Assembly: GCA_050084985.1 (NCBI GenBank)
Contig: JBITNC010000001.1
Location: forward strand, 88,846,001-88,910,000
Reading direction: 5' to 3'
DNA from: Nageia nagi
Taxonomy: Eukaryota; Pinophyta
DNA: 64,000 nt
Shown here: in pieces, positions 44,345-55,470 of the stretch
How positions within the stretch are numbered: the stretch's first letter is position 1
Layout of the letters: each line of letters starts with the position of its first letter
The notes under the pieces: model-generated
What the model saw: the letters and a program-made list of their open reading frames with translations, nothing else
Database searches by the model: none
What the model was told of the DNA's origin: nothing
Translations under genes and position numbers: made by a program

Positions 44345-45826
44345 TGTTGATCAAGATTGTGTAATATGTGCGCCTGGAACAATCTTAACCAAAGTAAATC
44401 ATGAACAGACTGTGGGAGCAGCCTGCTCTCCGGAGAAGGCCGGTTCCTTATCCATTGGGTAGAGAAAAAGTAGCAGGAAAGAGACAAAAGGGTAGGGTGC
44501 GAGAAATTCAAGCAAAAGGATAGGGTAACAGGAAAGGAAGTAAAAAGGATAGAGTAACGAGAGAGAAAGCAAAGGTAGATCACTAGTTCAGCGCGGGCTT
44601 TCGCAGTATGCGAAACCTTGGCCTGAATCTAGTGTCACAGCCACATAACAAGTTCTCACTCTCTGAATAGCCTCCCAGCTTCTACTCTACCATGTAGCAG
44701 ACACAGTTATACTAGCAACTCACGATTATTATTCAGGAAACAAGCTAAGCTGCCACAATGTAACCAAATTAAGAATAACAATTACGAGTGCTAGACAAGA
44801 AAGGTCAAGATGGTATCATATTGCCGGCCAAAAACTACAGGTCTTCGAGAACAAATGTAAAGGGCAATACTAGGCTTCCGACCCTTCTTTCACTTTATTT
44901 TCATATACTTATACTGTAGTAACAACAGTTACAAGATTTGTAGAATAGAAACGTTTACAAAAATGGCCTCAAGATTCTGGCCTTCTTAAATTGACACCAC
45001 CTACATACGCCACTTGGCCGTCTGTTACAAAGTTGGGCAGATTGCAGATGATACTGTTCCTTGATGATTGTGCTCAGGCATCTTGCAGACTTCCTCTCTT
45101 TCAGGATTTCTTAATTCTCTGGCTCAGGGTCTTTAATCTTTCTTTGCGGGCCTATTTTCCTCCGGGACTCGGTTTCATTCACCAATGTTAATCTTGTTTC
45201 TTTCCCTGACATCAGCTTCATATCTCCGGAATATTTCGCTTTCCGGAGAGACTTGTATTGATCTCATCACCTCCGGGGCCGGTTTCATTCACAAATGTTA
45301 ACTTTGCCTTTTCTTGTGATGTCATCCTCAGACTTCCGGAACGATTCACCTTCAGGGCTCCGGATACTGAATTACTCCTTCCTGATGTCATTTCTTCCGG
45401 ACTCCGGTTTTCCTCAAAATGTTAACTTCATTTTTCACCATGACGTCAGCTTCATATTTCCGGAATGCATCACTCACTGGCTCCGGATACTGGATTACTT
45501 CACACTGACATCACCTCCTCTGGTCTCCGGTTCCATTCAAAATGTGAACGTTGTTTCCCCGTGACATCATCATTTCATTTCTCCGGAATGCTTTGTTTCC
45601 CAGAGAAACTTATGCTGACTTTATCTTTTCTAGAACTTGGTCTTCACCAAAAAAAATAATTATCTTATCCTCCGCACGTCTCCACTTCATTCTAGAAAAC
45701 TTTACTCTGACTCCGGACTGCTTTATCCGCTCCGGAAAAACTCCTGGAGATCTTCGAATGAATCCGTAGAGGCAGGTAGAGTACACCGTGGCTTTACTTC
45801 AAGGATTTATTATGGAGGAATCTACA
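44345..45826 (-). repeat. 3' LTR of the gag-plus-extra-ORF element
   Basis: On the minus strand U3 comes first (45826 to about 44915) and carries four tandem repeats rich in TCCGGA. Then TATAAGTATATGA (44913-44901), then about 560 bases of R-U5. The open frames inside (for example 44272-44583) are chance. Confidence 0.9.
45150..45620. repeat. Tandem repeats in U3, about 115-125 bp unit, four copies
   Basis: Each unit contains TTTCATTCA-CAAATGTTAAC-like, TGACGTCAGCTTCATAT-like and CTCCGGA segments. The other LTR has the same array at about 52155-52610. TCCGGA palindromes and TGACGTCA (bZIP/TGA-factor core) recur, as expected of an enhancer array upstream of the LTR promoter. Confidence 0.75.
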
Positions 45827-45933
45827 TTATGGCGACTTTGGGGGAAAATTTCACCTTTATCAAAGAGGAATTTAGAACCCAAACCTTTATTTCCATGAAT
45901 CAAAAAATTGGACTTGCCTTCAACTCTGTAGAC

Positions 45934-48900
45934 TCAGGATTTGCTGGACTTTACTCCAGTCTGCCGGGATCCCGAAAAATCTTTTAGCCTCGCATGAGCT
46001 AAGGCTGTATGGTTCAACACTTCGTAAGATACATTGGCATGTTTCCTCAATAATTGTTGTATGCGAAATCCGCCGTTAGCCAAAGAATCAAAGAATTTTA
46101 CGAAATTGGTTTCGTCAAAGGAAACTAGGAGCGTATCGACATCATCAGTACTTTGAATCCTATTCTGTAGACTATTCAAAAACTCAGCCTCTGAGACAAG
46201 CGAGCCATCGCTTTTCCATAACTCTGGGATTCCAGATGCATTCAACCCTTGTATCTCTGATTTAGATTTTCCATTTCTTGCGTCCGACGTAGGACATTAC
46301 TCTGGATCTCCTGACAAACCCATTTACCCCTCACTGGGTAATCGATTGCTGACATGAGCTCCACTCGATCACCAATATTATATGACTGTAATTTTTCATT
46401 TGAGAGGAAGTTCAGTCTTTTATTCGCTTGCTTTGCCTCTTCTGAAATAGGATTCAAAATACTTTCACATCTTGTGACCTCAGCTTCGAGCCTTTTGAGC
46501 TCTGATAAACATGACTCCACATAGTCCCTTAGATGAATTAAGTCTTTGACTTCCTGCATCCTCAGCTCCCAAAATTTTTCTTTTGTATTTAACAGAAAAG
46601 ATTTGTCTACTTTATTTGCATTCAGCTTTGCTTGGAGTTCCACCATGTTAGCATTCAGACTGCTGATCTCTGCTACTCTGATAGTTATTTCTGCATCTCT
46701 TTGAGCGATGATAGCATCCTTTTGGCCCAGCATATTCGCTATAGGAGCCGCCGCTAAACTAGTCTTCAAAATCGATATATTATTCTCCGCAGCCTTCAGT
46801 TTTATTTTATTCGTGTATAATTGCTGCTTCATGGCTTCATGGGCCTTTTGCAGCTTATGGTATTTGACCTCTAACTTGGTAAGTTCTGATATGTTGAGAT
46901 CGACAGCTGTTTGTAGGAGCTCGTTCTTATCACTCCTAGATATGCTGCGGGTGTCAATCTTCACCCGGGTGTTCATGGATGACAAATCACTTAGCCCTTC
47001 TTGTGGATCCTGGACAATAGCCATTTCCAGCACCTTATGCTTCAGATCCATGGATGTCCGAACCTTACCGGATTTTCTGGAAGTGGAAGTTTTTTCGCTT
47101 GCTTCTGCATCCATGACTCCTGCCCTTGTTTCATCTGCTGATACTGCTGCATGATGCCATCCACGGATATCTGCTGCCCTGATATCATGATGAAAGGGGA
47201 TCTGCACTCAACTCCTGAGATGAAGCAGCTACGATCTGTTGAGCTGGTGTCACGGGACTAGCTTGGTTGGCCCCGGGGTTACTGCTACCGGAAGGATTAG
47301 CGGCAGGAAGTGTTGGGATAGATGAGGGAGCGGACGATGGAGGTGGGGATGGTGGAGGCGATGAAGGTATTGTAACAATGCTTGTGGTAGGAGGAGCTTG
47401 TATACTGGGTGTAGGAGGAAGGGAGCTCTGCCATTGGATAGATGGTGGTGTAATGAGAGATGGTATGGGTGCAGCTGGAATAGCCACCGGAATTGGGGGA
47501 AGTGTAATGGGAATAGAAATGGGAGCGGTAAGGGTAGGTAGAGCAGAAGTAAGAGAAAGAGGGGAAGAGGGAGTAGAAAGCGTACCTGATGGGGTCAGGC
47601 TCCTCCTTCTTCTCTTTGGCGATGATGGGAGCGGTGCCTTCTCTTTCTGGATTTTCCTTTTAGCTGTGTATACTCTCTCAGGCCTCCTAGCCACCGTCTC
47701 TGTGGGAATCTCCATGATCTCCTCCTCGTGTTGCTTCCCCCGAGCTGATGCTTGAGACTTTGCATGTCCCTGCTCTCCCTCCTCGTCACTGTCATCTGAA
47801 TCTTTGCCTGTGGGGACTTCTGTGGGATGCTCTATTCCCCACATCTCCTTAAATTTATCGTCTAAATCGGAATCTAGAGGAGTATTCGATTCCCAGACTC
47901 GATCCTGTACTGGGTAAAGGCAGCTATTTTTTCTTCACTCCATCTCTGATCTCTTAGTGTTTTCAAAGCCTTTTTTGAGATGGAGTCGGTTTTCAGGTCA
48001 AAAATGGCTTTCCTGTTATAGAAACTCAGCCACGGCGGTAACAAGTCCTGGGTGATTACGGCAGTGGGCATCACCTTGTCTTCCTACTTCGGATTTCACC
48101 ACCTAAGTAGCTCTGGCTTATTTTCGGCTCTAAAAGCTGGGGAATTGGGTTGGCTTCTCAGCTTCTTGCCAAAAATATCCTCTGGATCATATAAAAATAT
48201 GAACTCAATTCCTTCAATTTTAGTTTCAATAATTTGCCCCTTAAATAGTCGCTTGCTCCCCTGCTTTGTAGCACCAGGTCATGCACTTTGTGGGGGAGAG
48301 CATAGACTCCTCTCTTTTTGGCGGTAGCTCCGTATTTGGAGTCAATATAATCCATCTATCTGGCATATTCCACACTGAAAATCCAATCAGTCACATGGAC
48401 TGGTAGCAAAAACGGGGCCCCAGAAAACCCATACAGTCTTATGAAAGTCCCATTTTCGCAAAAAAACTAGTCCCCGACCTCTCCATGGGGCATGCGGAGG
48501 TATAGTTTGGAGGCTGTTGATAACCTCGGAACTCAGGGGTTAATAGACCCATTGCTGGAACTAAAAATTTCTCCACAAAGGAGTAGTAATTTGCCGAGGA
48601 CCTCACCTCCTCGGTCCATTTGTCCACTGGCTTTGAGACCCATCTTCATTACTCTGGACCAGGGTTAAATTTTTGAAAACCTCGGTATTTTGATGAATCA
48701 TCATCCAGACAATGTATGATGTATAAGCAAAATGAAATCCATCACCAATCCTTACTAGCTGTTCTGATATTCCATCCGAAAGGGCACTAGCCCAGTCATA
48801 CATTGCGGGAGAAACTGGGTGAGAAATTCGATAAGCTATAACCAACCTCGAAGGTGAGACGTATCTATCTGTTTCCTCCCCTGCTGCTATGGCTAGCATG

Positions 48901-49403
48901 GACAATAGTAATTGTAGATGTGCAGAAAAATTTGAGAGTGGGAGTTCAGAACTGGGGAACTCTCTAAACTTTGCGGACCCGCTGTATTTTTATTTAGCCA
49001 AGCAGTGATATTTGCTCTTAGGTTGGCGCTAGGTGTGATATACCAATCAATTTGCATGAGGGGAACCATAGGAGGGGGTGGACTGAAAGCCTCTGCTATT
49101 GCAACAGAATCCAAATTTAGGATAGTTCTACCTTGCAAGTCTCTGACTATCCTAGTTGCAGGATCGAATGCCCCTCTTATGATTTCTACCAACTCGGGAG
49201 CAGGAAAGCATCTATGAGGGATCGAAATGCATGAGACCCGAACCCATTGGGGAATGAGCTATATGATTGAAGCTGAAGTTTGGGCACTTACCTTCCGCAG
49301 TGCCCTTGGGGTTCTTATTCGGGGCTGTAATCTCGGTATCCCACAATAACTCCATGGAATCTGAAACCTTCCTTGCCGTCTTTGCCACTGATCCTGAGCT
49401 CAT
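45934..49403 (-). CDS. Giant extra ORF of the non-autonomous element (unknown protein with Pro-rich linker and coiled coil), frameshifted
   Basis: Minus-strand frames follow one another with few gaps: 49403-49212, 49192-48893, 48905-48603, 48627-48439, 48355-48158, 48074-47874, 47844-47185, 47207-46242, 46245-45934. Together they would make a protein of roughly 1100 residues, now broken by small shifts and a few stops. Layout: a globular N-terminal half (IIRGAFDPATRIVRDLQGRT near its start); an acidic segment (KDSDDSDEEGEQ); a basic segment with KRRRRS that could be a nuclear signal; a Pro/Ser/Ala-rich linker of about 130 residues; a coiled coil (ISELTKLEVKYHKLQKAHEA onward, about 200 residues); and a short globular end. 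No enzyme motif. I do not recognise a family. Its place after gag where pol should be is unusual. Confidence 0.7.
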
Positions 49404-49942
49404 TCTTGTCCGCTTGCGCTGTGCTTATCAACCCTTCTTGTACCACTTCTTTTGCCTATGACCCGGATTCTTTTGCTATATTTCATAGCTCCTGGCAATG
49501 CTCAGTAGACACTAACTTTGCAAATTCGTGAGCCAAAGCTTTCTATGAATCCTAGCATTTAGGTATCTTGGTAAGTAGTGCTCTGGGTCTTTTAATAGCT
49601 CATTTAGATGCACGATCTTTCGGGGCACGGGAAAATCACCTCACGATAGCAGCATTAATAACTGATTTGGTATTTTACGATCTTTTTGGGAACCCGAGAT
49701 TTGAATTCCTGTACCCTTTTGGAAACTTCAATTCTACCGGTGCAAAAAGGTGCCAATATTATTAACGCTATGCTACTAATAAATCACTGACAACTATCAC
49801 AACTCGAAATAAATGCAAACCTCATGCTATTTACAATATGTGTACACCTCATCTTCCCTCTTTCAAACGGTCATTATCCCGCGCTGGCGGGCTTCAGTGA
49901 AACTCCTATATTCGCTGGCGTAGAATTCACCAGGTTCACATT

Positions 49943-51168
49943 TCAGTTTATGTCATCAGCTACACCAGGCGGAGGAATACCCCCACTCCTCGACAAATAC
50001 TCCTGATATTGATAAATAGGGCAGGTTGTTTGTTCATGAGCGTCATTACAGGCCAAACACAACCCAGTAACTACCCCGGAAGAGGAATCTTGGTCCACGT
50101 CCTCATTTAACACATGTTGAGCCTTTTCTACAGCAGGATAGGGATACCTTCTGGCATTGCTTTGTCTGGTCAGAATGGTAATCTGGTTTGCCATATTTCT
50201 ACACAAATTCGAAGTTCTGAATTTCAGTGATGAAGATACCCATTGGTTCATATTAGGCTGAGGAGGGGCTTGTAAGGCCAAGGGAGCTCTAGGGACCGGC
50301 AAATTTGATGGCCAAGGTTGAGCAGGAGCAGGAATATTTGCCAGAGGTGGCACTAAACTAATTACTGGAGGTCTCCACATCTGCTGTTGTGCGTTATTGG
50401 AAAATAGGGCATTGGCATACGGCTTGGTAATTTTCCAACTGCAATAAGACAGGATTCAGCATATACTCTTGTCTATAGACCTCCGGGAAAGTATTCACTC
50501 CGGAATTTTGGATTTGCAGAGAGAGATCGGAGGAAAGGCTCTCAGGTAATACATTAAGGCTTGAAATTGCTGAGGCCTGACTGGCATGGGTACTCTTGTC
50601 CAAGTTTTCTGGAATCTAATGTTGAAATCCGAGATATTTTCTTGTTCATATCTTTTGATTGAGGTGAACTGTGTCAACAGAGAAAAGGGATCTCCTAATT
50701 CATTAAACTCCAGGATAAAGGGCTCTGCCAGTTGAGCCCAAGTAGTGATGGATCCATTAGGAAGGCCCCTGTACCAATCCAGGACCTTTCCTTTGAAAGA
50801 CTGAGCCAGTAATCTCACCATAACATCTTCATGCTGAATATTGTGAATCTTGGCTAAACCGGCAACATCAACACAGTGCTCATAAGCCATTTTTTCTGAA
50901 GTTGCATCAAACTCGGAAGGGTTTTGAAAACATTTGCTGGGATATCATGCAATACCGCCAGGGCTATTGGTACTCCATTGTCCCATTCTGGATAAATATT
51001 TTGGACTGGATTAGCCATTCCAGGGAAAGTATTTCTAGTATGAAGATTGGATAATTCTGGCTTGATAAAGGATTCTAGGGAGTCGACACTATTCAGAGAC
51101 TTGGACTTGATCAGGGTCTTTCTCCTAGGAGTATCTAACTTCCTAAACTCGGTGCTTCTTTTGCTGCT
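49943..51168 (-). CDS. Gag of the non-autonomous element, frameshifted but little decayed
   Basis: Minus strand in four frames. 51168-50920 (KLDTPRRKTLIKSKSLNSVD and a segment ending in NIYPEWDNGVPIALAVLHDI). 50890-50495 (capsid core: VRLLAQSFKGKVLDWYRGLP, ITTWAQLAEPFILEFNELGD, NISDFNIRFQKTWTRVPMP). 50603-50394 (SLNVLPESLSSDLSLQIQNS). 50380-49943, a Pro-rich stretch ending in a zinc-binding LCLACNDAHEQTTCPIYQYQ (Cys-x2-Cys-x4-His-x4-Cys). Blocks correspond to the Gag relic at 39.7-41.25 kb, so both elements belong to one group. Only a handful of shifts separate it from an intact frame. Expected role: capsid formation and RNA packaging. Confidence 0.8.
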
Positions 51169-51320
51169 CTAGTTTTAGATCTTGTCCACATAAACTCCAG
51201 GTTGCAAAAGAAAATGACAGGTTCAAAAGCACATATGATATTTACAAATAATTTGCTTTAATACATACCATGTATAGTGCTTCAGCAGAGTGCCAATAAG
51301 TTTCTTCACGTCCCACCGGG

Positions 51321-51338
51321 CGTGCCAAAAAGAGATAC
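51321..51338 (-). promoter_or_regulatory. Primer-binding-site region of the non-autonomous element
   Basis: Read inward from the right LTR on the minus strand after GTATCTCTTTT, the sequence TGGCACGCCCGGTGGGAC begins with the TGG expected opposite a tRNA CCA end. The site itself spans about 51311-51328. The tRNA is not identified. Confidence 0.6.
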
Positions 51339-52814
51339 TGTTGATCAAGATTGTGTAATATGTGCACCTGGAACAATCTTAACCAAAGTAAATCATGAAC
51401 AGACTGTGGGAGCAGCCTGCTCTCCGGAGAAGGCCGGTTCCTTATCCATTGGGTAGAGAAAAAGTAGCAGGAAAGAGACAAAAGGGTAGGGTGCGAGAAA
51501 TTCAAGCAAAAGGATAGGGTAACAGGAAAGGAAGTAAAAAGGATAGAGTAACGAGAGAGAAAGCAAAGGTAGATCACTAGTTCAGCAGGGCATTTCGCAG
51601 TATGCGAAACCTTGGCCTGAATCTAGTGTCGTAGCCACAGAACAAGTTCTCACTCTCTGAATAGCCTCCCAGCTTCTACTCTACCATGTAGCAGACACAG
51701 TTATACTAGCAACTTGCGATTATTATTCAGGAAACAAGCTAAGCTGCCACAATGTAACCAAATTAAGAATAACAATTACGAGTGCTAGACAAGAAAGGTC
51801 AAGATGGTATCATATTGCCGGCCAAAAACTACAGGTCTTCGAGAACAAATGTAAAGGGCAATACTAGGCTTTCGACCCTTCTTTCACTTTATTTTCATAT
51901 ACTTATACTGTAGTACAACAGTTACAAGATTTGCAGAATAGAAACGTTTACAAAAATGGCCTCAAGATTCTGGCCTTCTTAAATTACACCACCTACATAC
52001 GCCACTTGGCCGTCTGTTACAAAGTTGGGCGGATTGCAGACGATACTGTTCCTTGATGATTGTGCTCAGGCATCTTGCAGACTTCCTCTCTTTCGGATTT
52101 CTTAATTCTCTGGCTCAGGCTCTTCAATCTTTCTTTACGGGCCTATTTTCCTCCGGGATTCGGTTTCATTCACCAATGTTAATCTTGTTTCTTTCCCTGA
52201 CGTCAGCTTCATATCTCCAGAATATTTCGCTTTCGGAGAGACTTGTATTGATCTCATCACCTCCGGGGCCGGTTTCATTCACAAATGTTAACTTTGCCTT
52301 TTCTTGTGACTCATCCTCGGACTTCCGGAATGATTCACCTTCAGGGCTCCGGATACTGAATTACTCCTTCCTGATGTCATTTCTTCCGGACTCCGGTTTT
52401 CCTCAAAACGTTAACTTCATTTTTCGCCATGACGTCAGCTTCATATTTCCGGAATGCATCACTCACTGGCTCCAGATACTGGATTACTTCGTGTTTGACA
52501 TCACCTCCTCTGGTCTCCGTTCCATTCAAAATGTGAACGTTGTTTCCCCGTGACGTCATCATTTCATTTCTCCAGAATGCTTTGTTTCTCGGAGAAACTT
52601 ATGCTGACTTTATCTTTTCGGAACTTGGTCTTCACCAAAAAAAATAATTATCTTATCCTCCGCACGTGTCCACTTCATTCCAGAAAAATTTACTCTGACT
52701 CCGGACTGCTTTATCCGCTCCGGAAAAACTCCTGGAGATCTTCGAATGAATCCGTAGAGGCAGGTAGAGTACACCGTGGCTTTACTTCAAGGATTTATTA
52801 TGGAGGAATCTACA
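51339..52814 (-). repeat. 5' LTR of the gag-plus-extra-ORF element
   Basis: Collinear with 44345-45826, including the U3 tandem repeats and the TATA-like box (51907-51895). Differences are scattered single bases plus a few one-to-three-base gaps. It is followed by the ATAAT duplicate and the resumed RNase H/integrase frame of the host element. Confidence 0.9.
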
Positions 52815-53552
52815 ATAATGTTGAAATTTATCCAACCAAATTTGTTAAGGATAGAACTCTTTGTAAATAGTTTGTTTGAGACTAGAGCTTTGATCACATT
52901 ATGATTGTTGAAGCAGAAAATGAAGGCATAGAACTTTCAGAAGTTTTAAAAAAATTAGATAATTGGATAACTCAACTTTGTGCATACTTTAACAGTGGTA
53001 GATTACTATCTGAGCTTAACACCGCTCAGAGGAGGAGATTCAAATTAAATGATCTCAATTATTGCATGATAGATGATGTACTATATAGAAAAAATCATGA
53101 TGGAATGCTATTAAGATGCATTCATCTTAAGAAAGTTAAAGATATTTTAAAAGAGTTTCTTTCAAGTTTCTCCAAAGGTCACTACTTAGGATATACCACT
53201 ACTACTAAAATTTTATAGGAAGGTTTCTATTAGTCTTCCTTATACATAGATTCATTTCAAAATTCCAAAGAATGTGATAAGTACCTTATATTTCTAGTAA
53301 GAAGAAGAATGGCAGCCATGCCATTGCAACCTATAACTATAGAAGAGCCTTTCCAGTAATGGGGTATTGAGTTTATTAGAATGATCAATCAAGGGTCCTC
53401 AATCAGAAATAGGTTCATCCTGATAGCTACAAATTACTTCATAAGAAGGATAAAAGCTTCTACTACCAAACATCAATATCAAGATACAATAATCTCTTTT
53501 ATGGAGAAGATTATCATAAGGTTTGGTATTCCACAAACTGTATATCTGAAGA
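52815..53552 (+). pseudogene. RNase H end and integrase relic of the split Tat-like element
   Basis: After ATAAT the frame resumes with EIYPTKFVKDRTLC. The open stretch 52901-53218 holds the integrase zinc-binding lead-in (LNDLNYCMIDDVLYRKNHDG, LLRCIHLKK, and FSKGHYLGYTTTTKIL, where the family has H-x3-H...C-x2-C). Near 53366 WGIEFIRMINQ and RNRFILIATNYFIRRIKA match the core start (family WGIDFVGP, YIL-ATDYFTRWVEA), and 53508-53545 keeps RFGIPQTV. The frame stops at the LTR of the next element. Confidence 0.8.
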
Positions 53553-53979
53553 TGTTCTTATTGTAATATATAATGCATTATTATCTTCTTTTATGTAACC
53601 CATTTAACACTTAAAATATCTCTATATACCTTTCAATGTTTAGTGAATAAAATATTATGTAACCTTAACCAACCCTTGGGTACAAGGGTGGTTTCCCTAT
53701 AAATAAAGGGCCTCCCTTCTAGTTTACATACTCAAGTTTGTAGTGTTGTTATGCTTTATGATTGTTAGGAGAAGTAGGAATAGTTGTAAGAGAGAAACTT
53801 TGTGAATGAGAAAGATATTAGTTAGTGGATGTACTCTCTTACATGAGAGGAACCACTTTATATATGTATCAAATTTGTGAGATTAGTAATTATGTTAATG
53901 TTATGAATATTGATGGTTAAGAGGTATTTCAAGTGATCTTGGAGATTAGAATTTTATTCTTTAAGGTTTAAATTCTTCA
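53553..53979 (+). repeat. 5' LTR of the second pol-less element
   Basis: Begins TGTTCTTATTGTAATATATA (compare TGTTAGAATTTGTAATGC in the relative) and ends CTTCA. TATAAATA at 53698-53705 is a likely promoter. GAAGA precedes it, the expected but unconfirmed target duplication. Confidence 0.75.
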
Positions 53980-53981
53980 TT

Positions 53982-53994
53982 TGGTATCAGAACC
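53982..53994 (+). promoter_or_regulatory. Primer-binding site for initiator-Met tRNA, second pol-less element
   Basis: TGGTATCAGAACC, one base from the canonical TGGTATCAGAGCC, placed two bases after the LTR. Confidence 0.85.
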
Positions 53995-54757
53995 ATCTTG
54001 GAGGATCCTATTCATCATTATTTAAGTTCCATTCCACTCCTTCCATCTACTTTGGTGAGGTAAAATCATCTTGAGGTATAACTCTTCTCCTCACTCTTAC
54101 ATTTTGTTTGCATTTTTTGTGATTTTGTTTTGCTAAAAGTTAGCTCTTTTAAGCTTTTGTTGTTTCTTACATAAGCTATTTTTTGTTAAAATTAAGCTTT
54201 AAACTCATATGTGTTAAAATAGCTTCTTGGTGTAAGAATAACTTACAAATTAAAAAGGATGCTAATATTTCTTAACAAATTTTTTTGGTACTAACATTCT
54301 CTTTTTTATAAGATTTCCTTTTTTGTTAAAGGGTTAGTATGCAATTTTACAAGTATTAATATATGTTAGTTTCTAACATTATTTACTATATTAGTTAATT
54401 TTGTAAAGTTTTGCAAGTTGTAAATTTTTTTTATTTATTTTACAATCTAACTAATTTGCATATATACCAATATGATAATTTATTTTGTGAAAAGTTGCAA
54501 AAAATTTGAACTTTTACAAAAATTAGTTATCCATGACTATCTACTACTATTATTCTCTTCTAAAAAATATGATAATTTTTTTTTTTCAAGCAAGAAGACC
54601 TTGTAAAATATTTGTGCATTTTTTTTTACAAGACTTTGGCACTATTTTTGTTTGTTATGCACATCTTTTATAGTGCATATACAAATTTACAAATAATAAA
54701 TTATTATTATTTATTTTATTCAAATAAAAAATGCACTATGTTTTTTGTTATGCATTG

Positions 54758-54758
<1 letters not shown>

Positions 54759-54856
<98 letters not shown>

Positions 54857-54896
54857 ACATATATACATACATATATATATATACACATATACATAT

Positions 54897-54930
<34 letters not shown>

Positions 54931-54950
54931 GTATGTATATATATATGTAT
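54759..54950. repeat. (TA)n microsatellite with TATACATA tail
   Basis: About 95 bases of pure TA (54759-54853), then about 95 bases of imperfect TATACATA/TATGTA. Reading frames of alternating Tyr/Ile here are artefacts of the repeat. Confidence 0.98.
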
Positions 54951-55035
54951 ATTAAAATAAAAATATTATATATATCTATTGTTAAAAAATTTATTTTCTA
55001 ATTAAACATATTTAAATTAAAAAATTAAATAAAAA

Positions 55036-55470
55036 ATTAGGGGAGTAGCCACCCAAGTGGGCAGCATGGAATCCCAAGGGTGGCTGCCACCCCCCATGGG
55101 AGGTGCGGTACCCAAGGGTTCTCCAGCCATCCCACATGGGGGTGTGACACCCAAGGGGTCATTGGCTACCCATAAGGGGGCATGACACCCAAGGGGTTGC
55201 TACTTACCCATAAGGGGGGAACAGCATGGGCATGACACCTAAGGGATTGTTACCTTCCAAGGGCCTCTAAACTCCTAAGTGGGGGCATAGATCCTAAGGG
55301 TCATTGGGCTCTCAGCTTGGGGTCATGGCACCCAAGGGTCGCTAACCTCTCAAGTGGTGGCATGGCACCTAAGGGCCGCCAACCTCCCAAAGTGGGGTTG
55401 CAACACCCATGGGCCATTAGCCTCCCACCAAAGGGGGAATAGCACTCACAAGGCCACCAACCACCATTGA
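55036..55470. repeat. GC-rich minisatellite in the leader of the second pol-less element
   Basis: About nine degenerate copies of a unit of roughly 45-55 bases, around GGGGGCATGACACCCAAGGG. It stands out from the AT-rich surroundings and occupies the same relative place as the repeat at 28740-29340, though the unit is different. Confidence 0.8.

Larger units (their letters stand above)
44345..52814 (-). mobile_element. Well-preserved non-autonomous LTR retrotransposon with gag and a giant extra ORF, TSD ATAAT
   Basis: LTRs 44345-45826 (1482 bp) and 51339-52814 (1476 bp) are nearly identical (roughly 3% different by eye) and begin TGTTGATC and end TCTACA on the plus strand. ATAAT flanks both sides (44340-44344 and 52815-52819). 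Orientation is minus: gag lies next to the right LTR, the TATA-like box lies downstream of the tandem repeats in that direction, and TGGCACGCCCGGTGGGAC (primer site) follows the right LTR inward. The interior has gag (51168-49943), then a long extra coding region (49403-45934), and no protease, RT, RNase H or integrase. It inserted recently relative to its host element. Confidence 0.9.
39700..53552 (+). mobile_element. Decayed Tat-like Ty3/gypsy element split by an 8.47 kb insertion and truncated by another
   Basis: Plus-strand order: gag (39.7-41.25 kb), protease (41.66-42.24), RNase H-like segment (42.29-42.7), RT (43.08-43.86), RNase H (43.9-44.34 and 52.82-52.93), integrase (52.95-53.55). 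The reading across the 44345-52814 insertion is continuous when one ATAAT copy is removed (WITKIL before, NVEIYPTKFVKDRTLC after). The integrase is cut at 53552 by the LTR of another element, and its remainder is not in the window. Dozens of TAA/TAG stops show long decay before the insertions. Confidence 0.8.

Noticed and set aside
44272-44583. Open minus frame of 103 codons repeated at 51242-51577
   Set aside because: It lies in the two LTR copies and appears twice because the LTRs are duplicates; no protein-like features.
46708-47154. Plus-strand open frame of 148 codons
   Set aside because: Reverse-strand shadow of the coiled-coil part of the extra ORF; its Ser/Phe-rich composition mirrors the real frame.
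47267-47755. Plus-strand open frame of 162 codons rich in Gly/Val
   Set aside because: It is the reverse reading of the Pro/Ser-rich linker of the minus-strand extra ORF, whose flanking frames and coiled coil fix the real strand.
54612-55001. Open frames of alternating Tyr/Ile (up to 129 codons, both strands)
   Set aside because: They are translations of the (TA)n microsatellite and its TATACATA tail.
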